A DNA stretch of 64,000 nt, taken from the NCBI RefSeq assembly GCF_019740335.1, contig NZ_JAHXZS010000006.1, positions 62,001 through 126,000 on the forward strand. The letters run 5' to 3'. This document shows positions 57,512 to 64,000 of the stretch, in pieces. The notes beneath the pieces are model-generated. The model was given only the letters and a program-made list of their open reading frames with translations. It was not told the origin of the DNA and did no database searches. The stretch's first letter is position 1. The number at the start of each line of letters is the position of its first letter. Position numbers and translations under genes: made by a program. The stretch comes from Alteraquisediminimonas sediminicola. Lineage in GTDB: Bacteria; Pseudomonadota; Alphaproteobacteria; Sphingomonadales; Sphingomonadaceae.

Positions 57512-58273
57512 ATGGTCGCCAAAGCGGGTCAAGGTTTTTGGAATCGTCGTCACCATCTTGACCGCATGACATTGCGGGAACTGGTCGTGGCGTATTTTCA
57601 ATATCCGGCGATCATCGCCTATTTGGGACTCGCCGCCATCAGCATTGGCTATGCGCTGACACGCCCGGTGCCTGTGGTACATGCGGCAGCGGCGGTATTG
57701 TCGGCAGTGCTCATTTATCCGCTGGCCTGGTATGCAATCCATCGCTGGATCCTGCACAGCCGCTGGATGTTCAAGGTGCCGGTGCTCGCCTCGACCTGGA
57801 AGCGCATCCATTATGACCATCATCAGGACCCGAACCATCTTGAAGTATTGTTCGGCGCCCTGCCCAGCACGCTCCCGACCATTGCTATTGCTACCGCGCC
57901 ATTGGGCTGGTTGATCGCGGGTGAAAGCGGCGCATTATTGGCGTTTGCCACCGGCCTGTTGTGCACGGCATTTTATGAATTCTGCCATTGCATCCAGCAT
58001 CTGTCGTACAAACCGAAGAACCGCTTCCTCGCGGATATCAAGGCGCGGCATATGGCCCATCATTTTCATGATGAAGACGGCAATTTCGGGATCACCAACT
58101 TCTTTTGGGATCGATTGTTTGGCACATTCTACGAACGTCAGGACCGCCCGAACAAAAGCCCGAACGTATTCTGCCTCGGCTATACCCCCGAAATGGCCCA
58201 GCGTTACCCGAAGGTGGCGCAGCTTTCCGGCGGCGTTGTTGTCGGCCACCCGCGCCAGCGTGACAAAGCCTGA
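57512..58273 (+). CDS. Fatty acid hydroxylase / sterol desaturase family protein
   Basis: 253 aa, with an alternative ATG at 57566. Several hydrophobic helices and the family's histidine clusters: HRWILH, HYDHH, HCIQH and HMAHH. These bind the diiron site of membrane hydroxylases. It is followed after 6 nt by the GNAT-like protein. Sphingolipid fatty-acid hydroxylation is one possible role, because the neighbour may be a ceramide synthase. This remains an inference. Confidence 0.8.
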   Translation: MVAKAGQGFWNRRHHLDRMTLRELVVAYFQYPAIIAYLGLAAISIGYALTRPVPVVHAAAAVLSAVLIYPLAWYAIHRWILHSRWMFKVPVLASTWKRIHYDHHQDPNHLEVLFGALPSTLPTIAIATAPLGWLIAGESGALLAFATGLLCTAFYEFCHCIQHLSYKPKNRFLADIKARHMAHHFHDEDGNFGITNFFWDRLFGTFYERQDRPNKSPNVFCLGYTPEMAQRYPKVAQLSGGVVVGHPRQRDKA

Positions 58274-58279
58274 TCGCAG

Positions 58280-59431
58280 ATGACGAGGATCGTCCCGGTT
58301 ACATCGCGCGCCCATAAACGCGCCTTTATTGAACTGCCCTACAGCCTGTATCGCGATGATCCGCAGTGGGTGCCGCCATTGCGCGATGAGGTTAATAGCC
58401 TCATCACGCCGGGCAAGAACCCTTGGTTTGGCCATGGTCATTTGCAATTGTTTCTGGCGCTTGATGATCAGGGCAAGGTCGAGGGCCGCATTTCTGCTCA
58501 TATCGACGATCTGGCGCTGGCGCAGCCGGTAGAGCAGGGATTCGGTCCCGGCACCGGTTTCTGGGGGCTGATGGAGGCTGCGACCGAAGAGGTCGCGCAT
58601 GCCCTGATCCGTGCAGCAGAAGACTGGCTTAAGACGCAAGGCATGCACCGGGCGATTGGTCCGATGAGCCTGAGCATCTGGGATGAACCGGGCTTGTTGA
58701 TTCAAGGCCATGATCATCCGCCGACGGTGATGATGGGGCATCATCGCCCCGAATATCAGGCATGGATCGAAGCGGTCGGCTATTTAGGGGTCAAGGATCT
58801 CTATACCTATGAAGTCGATATCAGCCAGCCCTTCCCCGGCCTTGTGTCGCGCATCATCACCAGCGGTGAGCGCAATGCGCGCATCAACATCCGTAAGGTC
58901 GACAAGAGTCGCTTCAATGAAGAGGCCTCGCTTGTCCTCAGCCTGTTGAACGATGCGTGGTCAGATAATTGGGGCTTTATCCCGCTGACGAGCGACGAAA
59001 TCGCTTATGTCGGGAAAAAGCTGAAATCCATTGTCTATGAAGACCTGATCCGGGTCGCCGAGGTCGATGGCGAACCGGTCGCATTCATGATCACCTTGCC
59101 GGACGTCAACGAAAAGATCGCGGGCTATGGCGGATCGCTGCTACCATTCAACTGGGCAAAGCTGTTGTGGTGGCTGCGCGCCCCCAAGGCACGGACAATG
59201 CGTGTGCCGCTGATGGGCGTGGCAAAGAAGATGCAGGCTACCCGCCTTGCCAGCCAGCTGGCGTTTATGATGATCGAATATATTCGCCGTGACGCGGTAA
59301 AGGATTACGGTTCATCTCGTGGTGAAATTGGCTGGGTGCTGGAAGATAATCAGGGGATGCGGGCGATTGCCGAGATGATCGAGAGCAAGATCAACAAGGT
59401 CTATCGTATCTATGCAAGGTCGCTAAGCTAA
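58280..59431 (+). CDS. GNAT-like acyltransferase, candidate ceramide synthase
   Basis: 383 aa. The N-terminal part has YRDDPQWVPPLRDEVNSLIT, followed by a GNAT-like core (SLSIWDEPGLLIQGHDHPPT), and a C-terminal segment SSRGEIGWVLEDNQGMRAIA typical of acyl-CoA binding. Proteins of this layout are widespread in alphaproteobacteria under a general N-acetyltransferase label. A bacterial ceramide synthase of GNAT type is known from Caulobacter. I infer a possible match here only from layout and from the hydroxylase next to it. Serine palmitoyltransferase is not in the window. Confidence 0.7.
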   Translation: MTRIVPVTSRAHKRAFIELPYSLYRDDPQWVPPLRDEVNSLITPGKNPWFGHGHLQLFLALDDQGKVEGRISAHIDDLALAQPVEQGFGPGTGFWGLMEAATEEVAHALIRAAEDWLKTQGMHRAIGPMSLSIWDEPGLLIQGHDHPPTVMMGHHRPEYQAWIEAVGYLGVKDLYTYEVDISQPFPGLVSRIITSGERNARINIRKVDKSRFNEEASLVLSLLNDAWSDNWGFIPLTSDEIAYVGKKLKSIVYEDLIRVAEVDGEPVAFMITLPDVNEKIAGYGGSLLPFNWAKLLWWLRAPKARTMRVPLMGVAKKMQATRLASQLAFMMIEYIRRDAVKDYGSSRGEIGWVLEDNQGMRAIAEMIESKINKVYRIYARSLS

Positions 59432-59460
59432 AGCCGGACTACCAATCGAATGGATAAAGA

Positions 59461-59496
59461 AAAAGGGCCGGTGCAATGATTGCACCGGCCCTTTTT
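59461..59496. terminator. Bidirectional rho-independent terminator
   Basis: A 12-bp stem (59465-59476 with 59480-59491) with a 3-nt loop, flanked by AAAA and TTTTT. It lies between the GNAT-like gene and the convergent SleB-type gene and can serve both. Confidence 0.9.
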
Positions 59497-59518
59497 CATG
59501 ATGTGGTGCATCGATAGA

Positions 59519-60169
59519 TCAACGATAGAAGACGTGATTGCCCACTGCCGCGATCTTGTCGTGACGCCAGCCCGGCGCCAGACGACGCGCATGGAAGAAC
59601 AGCGCATTCGGCACCACGCTCTTCCAGCGGTTTTCCATCGCGATACGGGCAATGGTCACTGCCTGACGCCAGGCAGTCGAGCTGCGCGGGATCGACGGCA
59701 TCGCATTGCCACGGACGAAGGAGAACTGACCGCGCTGGTAAATGACCGAGCAAAGCGAGGTTGGGAAACGGCCTGATTTGGCGCGATTGATGACAACTTC
59801 CGCGACGGCGTGCTGGCCTTCAAGCGGTTCGCCCTTCGACTCGAAATAGACGGCACCGGCGAGGCATTCCTGCTCCGCATCGGCGGTTTCGGTGGTCGAG
59901 AGCTGACGAACAAGATCGCTGAGGCTGGTCGCCGCATCATTATTGTTCGTAGAATCGGAGAAAATATCGGCGCTCGAAGACGCCTGATCCTGTGCATTCC
60001 CGGTTGAATCGAGAGTCAGGACATGAATATCGGCATTTGCAGACTCAACCGATGCGTCATCCGCCATCGGGCGCCCTGCTTCGGCAAGGCTAGGCGCGGC
60101 CATGATGCTGGCTGCGGCAAAGAAGATCGTGGCGCATGTGTATTTTGCCACAGACTTGAACTTAAACAT
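59519..60169 (-). CDS. SleB-type cell wall hydrolase
   Basis: 216 aa. Signal peptide (about 1-31, ending SLAEA), a polar Ser/Asp-rich linker, then the Hydrolase_2 domain: CLAGAVYFESKGEPLEGQHA near residue 103, VVINRAKSGRFPTSLCSVIYQ, and the end region HARRLAPGW. It probably cuts peptidoglycan cross-links or glycan strands in the periplasm. It is transcribed alone. Confidence 0.86.
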   Translation of the reverse strand: MFKFKSVAKYTCATIFFAAASIMAAPSLAEAGRPMADDASVESANADIHVLTLDSTGNAQDQASSSADIFSDSTNNNDAATSLSDLVRQLSTTETADAEQECLAGAVYFESKGEPLEGQHAVAEVVINRAKSGRFPTSLCSVIYQRGQFSFVRGNAMPSIPRSSTAWRQAVTIARIAMENRWKSVVPNALFFHARRLAPGWRHDKIAAVGNHVFYR

Positions 60170-60338
60170 TATATTCCAAAACTATGCGGTGGTCCGATTA
60201 GACGCTATTCAAGGGACGTAAAACTTTTCGTCCCCATCGGCACCCCCGTCTGCGTGACCGTTCCGTCCCCCATGGACATGGATCGGCCCTGCGCAACCAT
60301 TAGGCTTGGATGCTCTTTGATTGTGCAACGCAGCGAGG

Positions 60339-60680
60339 TCAAGCACCGACTGGCATCTGCGCGATGAACCGTTGCACATTCGCGATGTCCAGTTCCAATA
60401 ACCATAGATCCGGGTCATGCCGCAGGCGGCGTTCGCGATATGTGGCGAGGTCTATCTCGGCGATGTCAGGCTGTAGCGGCAAGACTTGCCAGCGATAACT
60501 GCCGTCAACCGACCAAATACGGTCATAAAACCCTGAAAATTTGCCATTTTCTCGCATTTCGATGCAAATGGCACCCGCTTCTGCCTCCCCTTTGTGCAAG
60601 AGCATGGCATGGCCGCCCGCCTGTTGGACAAGGCGGATCAGGGCGGAAACCAGCACAGCGCTGGCCACTCTGCCGCTCAT
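60339..60680 (-). CDS. DUF1491 family protein
   Basis: 113 aa from the ATG at 60680. The family pattern is ALIRLVQQAGGHAMLLHKGE near residue 15 and RERRLRHDPDLWLLELDIAN near 82. The function is unknown. It lies 36 nt after ptsN on the same strand. Confidence 0.8.
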   Translation of the reverse strand: MSGRVASAVLVSALIRLVQQAGGHAMLLHKGEAEAGAICIEMRENGKFSGFYDRIWSVDGSYRWQVLPLQPDIAEIDLATYRERRLRHDPDLWLLELDIANVQRFIAQMPVGA

Positions 60681-60716
60681 CGCACCCGCCAATCATGTGG
60701 CAGGGGGCGAAAAATC

Positions 60717-61184
60717 TCAGGCGGCGGAGCGGGTTTCAAGCGTGGCAAACAGCGCATAAAGGGCGTCGACCGACATCGCACCGCGCAAATTATCGACAAA
60801 TTGCCGGTTGCGAAAAGCGCGACTGACCTGCGCCAGTGCCTTGAGATGCGACACACTCGCTTGTTTCGGCGACAACAGGACAAAGACCAGATCGACCGGC
60901 AAATTATCTACCGCATCATAAGCGAGCGGCTGGGCAAGGCGCACGAACAGGCCGGTGACATGGGAAAGCCCTTCGATCCGCCCATGGGGTATAGCGACGC
61001 CGCTGCCAAAGCCGGTGCTGCCCAATTTTTCCCGCTGGTTCAGCGCATCGGCGATTTCTGCCGCCGACACGTTGCAACGCCGCGCCAGTTCCCGCGCGAT
61101 CAATTGAAACAGGTTTTTCTTGGTGGTCGCGGTCACACGGTCAAGCACCGCATCCGCAGCAAGAAATTCGCGAAATTCTGTCAT
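60717..61184 (-). CDS. ptsN: Nitrogen-type PTS IIA protein
   Basis: 155 aa. Phosphorylatable His67 in SGVAIPHGRIEG. PtsN/EIIA-Ntr connects phosphotransferase signals to regulation of potassium, nitrogen and stress. It follows hpf, a usual neighbour, with a hairpin between them. The rpoN and ptsP genes are not nearby. Confidence 0.92.
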   Translation of the reverse strand: MTEFREFLAADAVLDRVTATTKKNLFQLIARELARRCNVSAAEIADALNQREKLGSTGFGSGVAIPHGRIEGLSHVTGLFVRLAQPLAYDAVDNLPVDLVFVLLSPKQASVSHLKALAQVSRAFRNRQFVDNLRGAMSVDALYALFATLETRSAA

Positions 61185-61233
61185 GTCGCCGATTCAGGCT
61201 TCCTGAATATGAAAGGCCAAGGCCGAATATGGA

Positions 61234-61266
61234 GAGCCGAGGCGGTCTTTACGACCGCTTCGGCTC
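61234..61266. terminator. Hairpin between hpf and ptsN
   Basis: A 14-bp stem with one G-U (61234-61247 with 61253-61266) and a 5-nt loop. No T-run on either strand, so it may partly attenuate or protect the transcript rather than fully stop it. Confidence 0.45.
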
Positions 61267-61305
61267 CTATAACTTCAATATTGTAACTTCAACAATGCAA
61301 CTTCA

Positions 61306-61896
61306 TCAGGCGGCGCGCTTTGGCTCGACCCACCCAATACTACCGTCCTGGCGCCGATAGACCATATTATAGGTCCCTGTCGCGTCATTTATGAACATCA
61401 GCGCATTGGTATTGCGCAGATCGAGCATCATCACCGCATCCGACACGCTGGACTGGGGAATATCGACCTTGGTCTCGGCGATAATCAAGGGATTGTCGGG
61501 GATGCCATCATCTTCATCTTCATGCGATTCGAACACCGTATAGCCGGCATCAAAGCCTTCATCGAGCGACGGCGGGGCAGCCGGGACATTGTTGCCATGC
61601 TTGTCCTTCAGGCGACGCATGTAACGGCGCAGCTGCTTTTCAATCTTGTTCGACGCCCCATCAAAGGAGAAATGCGCATCAGGCGCATCCGCCGAGCCTT
61701 TCAGAATCACGCCTTGCATCACATGCGCGACAATGTCGCAGCGGAACCCATGATCATGCGGTCCCTTATGAAATGTGGCATGCGCCGACAGCGCGCGGGC
61801 GAAATATTTGTCCGCGATCGCCTGAAGGCGCTCCTTAACATGTTCTTTCAGTGCCATGCCGGTATCGACCTGGTGGCCCGAAATTCGAATGTCCAT
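61306..61896 (-). CDS. hpf: Ribosome hibernation promoting factor, long form
   Basis: 196 aa. It begins MDIRISGHQVDTGMALKEHV, and the S30AE domain fills the N-terminal 110 residues. The C-terminal domain (DAVMMLDLRNTNALMFINDA) marks the long form, which dimerises inactive ribosomes. Its upstream position to ptsN is conserved. Confidence 0.95.
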   Translation of the reverse strand: MDIRISGHQVDTGMALKEHVKERLQAIADKYFARALSAHATFHKGPHDHGFRCDIVAHVMQGVILKGSADAPDAHFSFDGASNKIEKQLRRYMRRLKDKHGNNVPAAPPSLDEGFDAGYTVFESHEDEDDGIPDNPLIIAETKVDIPQSSVSDAVMMLDLRNTNALMFINDATGTYNMVYRRQDGSIGWVEPKRAA

Positions 61897-61936
61897 GTCA
61901 GACAGCTCCTTCCTTCTTTGGGTGCGGCCCCTGTGG

Positions 61937-62698
61937 CTACACCCCGTGGTTAGACGACCCTTGGGCCGAATCTGTTAAATCAATATGCTCCACCAACGGC
62001 CACAAAGGGTCGTTCAGCTTTGCGATGAAAGTGGCATGACGGGCGAGTTCATCGACCGATGGTGGAAATAGCCGCGCCTCCCGATGCACCCGGGTGACCG
62101 GTGCCGTCGGGCGTGATTGCCAGCTATCCGGTTCGGTGATGGCCGCCGCATCCACCAGTGATTCGGCCACAAGCTCCAACCCGATCTGACGCCCGCCCAG
62201 CAATTCGACATAGAGCTGCGCCAGCAGCTGCGCGTCAATCAATGCGCCATGAAGCGTGCGCTGCGAACGGTCGATGCCATAACGCGAGCACAAGGCGTCG
62301 AGCGAATGCTTTGCACCGGGATGGCGGCCACGGGCAATTTCAAGCGTATCGACCATGCGAGAGAGCGCCACTGGCTCAAGCCCGAGCTGGGCCAACTCAT
62401 GATTGATGAAGCCGAAATCGAATCGCGCATTATGCGCAACCATCGGGGCATCACCGATAAATTCGAGGAAGTCCGTGACGATCATCCCGAACACCGGCTT
62501 ATCCGACAGGAAGACGTCGCTCAAACCATGAACGGCCTGTGCCTCGGCGGGCATCGCGCGTTCGGGGTTGATGTAACAATGGAAGTGGCGGCCCGTTTCG
62601 ACCCGGTTGACCAGTTCAATGCATCCGATTTCGACGAGCTTATGCCCGTCCTTCGGACTTAGGCCTGTTGTTTCAGTATCGAATACAATCTCGCGCAT
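61937..62698 (-). CDS. dnaQ: DNA polymerase III epsilon subunit
   Basis: 253 aa. 3'-5' proofreading exonuclease with the ExoI motif FDTETTGL (Asp7, Glu9), ExoII VAHNARFDFGFIN near 90, and ExoIII with HGALIDAQLLAQLY near 150. A C-terminal tail binds the alpha subunit. It is next to coaE, the common order aroE-coaE-dnaQ in alphaproteobacteria. Confidence 0.95.
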   Translation of the reverse strand: MREIVFDTETTGLSPKDGHKLVEIGCIELVNRVETGRHFHCYINPERAMPAEAQAVHGLSDVFLSDKPVFGMIVTDFLEFIGDAPMVAHNARFDFGFINHELAQLGLEPVALSRMVDTLEIARGRHPGAKHSLDALCSRYGIDRSQRTLHGALIDAQLLAQLYVELLGGRQIGLELVAESLVDAAAITEPDSWQSRPTAPVTRVHREARLFPPSVDELARHATFIAKLNDPLWPLVEHIDLTDSAQGSSNHGV

Positions 62699-62708
62699 TA
62701 CAGTCTTG

Positions 62709-63305
62709 TTATCGGACTCTCTTCGCTCGGATGCAAGCCACCACGCGACGAATTTGCGCCCGTGTATGGTTCAGGGTCCCGCCCGTATCGATGATGATAT
62801 CGGCACGACGGCGTTTCTCTGCATCCGGCACCTGTAAATGGCGGATATGCGCGAATTTGGCGAGCGACATACCGGGCCGGGCCAGCACCCTGCGCCGTTG
62901 TTTCCACACGGGTGCCGAGACAACGGCCACCAGATCGATCTCCCGCTGGTGTCCCTTTTCAAATAAAAGCGGGATATCGAGCACCACCATCGGCTTGGCA
63001 CGATGGCGACGCAGGAAATCGCGGCGCAGCTTTGCCACCGCCGGATGGACGATATGTTCCAATTGCCGCAAGCGTTCGGGATGACCCAGCACCATCTTGC
63101 CCAAGATTTGCCGATCAACGCCCTGTGGGCCGGTGGACCCCGGAAATGCCCGCTCGATCACCGGCAATAGACTGCCGCCCGGTCCTTGCAGTTGATGCAC
63201 CGCCGCATCGGCATCGAAGACCGGCACGCCACATATGCGGAAAAACGCGCTGGCAGCCGATTTTCCCATGCCGATGGAGCCGGTAAGGCCGATGATGGTC
63301 GTCAT
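62709..63305 (-). CDS. coaE: Dephospho-CoA kinase
   Basis: 198 aa from the ATG at 63305 (MTTIIGLTGSIGMGKS, P-loop GSIGMGKS at 9-16). It performs the last step of CoA synthesis. The start overlaps the aroE stop as ATGA (63302-63305). The frame open to 63608 overlaps aroE and has no family sequence. Confidence 0.95.
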   Translation of the reverse strand: MTTIIGLTGSIGMGKSAASAFFRICGVPVFDADAAVHQLQGPGGSLLPVIERAFPGSTGPQGVDRQILGKMVLGHPERLRQLEHIVHPAVAKLRRDFLRRHRAKPMVVLDIPLLFEKGHQREIDLVAVVSAPVWKQRRRVLARPGMSLAKFAHIRHLQVPDAEKRRRADIIIDTGGTLNHTRAQIRRVVACIRAKRVR

Positions 63306-64000
63306 GACGTCAGTATGTCGCGCAACTCGGCATCGCGTTCGCGCGGCGGCGACATGCCGAAGAACAATTCGAACGCGCGGGCTGCCTGACCGATCAGCAT
63401 TTCCAGCCCGTCGATCACCGCATTGCCGCGCGCGCGCGCCTCGGCCAGCAACGCTGTTTCCAGCGGGGCATAGACAATGTCGTTGACGATGGCCGCCACC
63501 GGTAAATGATCGAGTCGGATCGGCAAGGCGGGCTGGCCCTGCATGCCAAGCGAGGTGGCATTGACCAACACCGCCGCATTTTCGAGCGCCATATCGGCGT
63601 TTTCCCAATCACACGCGGTGAGATTTATCCCCATATCCACCGCAATTTCGGCAATGCGCGATTGGTTGCGATTGATCATCACGATGTCGTTGCAGCCAAG
63701 ATCGCACAACGCCGCCACAATCGCACGCGATGCGCCGCCCGCGCCCAGTACCACCGCCCTGCCACCGCGATAGCCCTTGGCAACCAAGGGCAAGGCGAAG
63801 CCGATGACATCGCTATTATCGCCGAATAAGCTGCTGTCATCCTGCCGGACGACGCAATTTACCGCGCCGACCCGCGCCGCCAGCGGCGATAATTGGTTGC
63901 AATAGGCCATGACCGCCTGTTTATGGGGTACGGTGACATTGCATCCGCGCCATAACGGGTCGGCTTGATGCGTCGCGAGATAGGTCTGCACATCCGGACT
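63302..64000 (-). CDS. aroE: Shikimate dehydrogenase, 5' end outside window
   Basis: At least 232 codons to the window edge. GCNVTVPHKQAV is the substrate-binding motif with the catalytic Lys, FGDNSDVIGF the next, and VVLGAGGASRAIV the NADP Rossmann loop. The first Met in the window (63991) is internal; the true start lies beyond 64000. Coupled to coaE and dnaQ. Confidence 0.94.
   Translation of the reverse strand, partial: SPDVQTYLATHQADPLWRGCNVTVPHKQAVMAYCNQLSPLAARVGAVNCVVRQDDSSLFGDNSDVIGFALPLVAKGYRGGRAVVLGAGGASRAIVAALCDLGCNDIVMINRNQSRIAEIAVDMGINLTACDWENADMALENAAVLVNATSLGMQGQPALPIRLDHLPVAAIVNDIVYAPLETALLAEARARGNAVIDGLEMLIGQAARAFELFFGMSPPRERDAELRDILTS

Overview
The window reads as a chromosomal segment of an alphaproteobacterium, most likely a member of the Sphingomonadales. 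This rests on several gene families together: DUF445, DUF1491 and DUF6456 proteins, a LytTR two-component pair behind tldD, a hydroxylase/GNAT pair, and an alphaproteobacterial heat-shock promoter at dnaK. Codon use is GC-rich. No 16S gene is present, so the genus is not fixed.

Layout. 1-4392 (minus strand) is a flagellar basal-body operon, fliE-F-G-H-I, cut by the window start, with a near-perfect sigma-54 promoter in front of fliE. A divergent flagellin at 4689-5501 has its own sigma-28-type promoter. An entericidin-like lipoprotein, a SIMPL protein, an RND efflux pair, DUF445, yebC, a lipoprotein and ruvC follow. A cobalamin riboswitch controls a BtuB-type receptor at 14343-16684.

16844-29260 is an integrated element in a tRNA-Gly(CCC) gene. 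It carries a RepA-like AAA ATPase, an HNH nuclease, a truncated large terminase, a prohead protease, a portal protein and a tyrosine integrase, but no recognisable capsid or tail genes. About 5.9 kb between terminase and protease is filled with fragments of unrelated genes: a TonB receptor, the C-terminus of a large NTPase, a repeat adhesin and two small regulator-like genes. No transposase is visible. The left end holds only the 5' 42 nt of the tRNA, while the intact tRNA lies at the right end, so the element appears to have supplied the 5' half of the working tRNA.

29439-64000 is ordinary core genome: a DUF6456 protein, an XRE regulator, dnaJ-dnaK, a copper chaperone, rpoZ, a phospholipase D-like protein convergent with a phospholipid-methyltransferase-like protein, and an MFS transporter. 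Two tandem sRNA-like units lie on the minus strand at 38456-38780. Then come a LysR regulator, a DEAD-box helicase, tldD with a LytTR two-component pair, obgE-proB-SDR, pgi, lepB-rnc-era, several small hypothetical genes, a ferritin-like protein, a duplicated winged-helix regulator, tRNA-Lys and folK. The right end has a fatty-acid-hydroxylase/GNAT pair that may act on sphingolipids, a SleB-type hydrolase, DUF1491, ptsN, hpf, dnaQ, coaE and a partial aroE.

The most interesting points are the tandem sRNA-like genes, the tRNA split by the element, the capsid-less head-gene element with its patchwork insert, and the possible sphingolipid gene pair.
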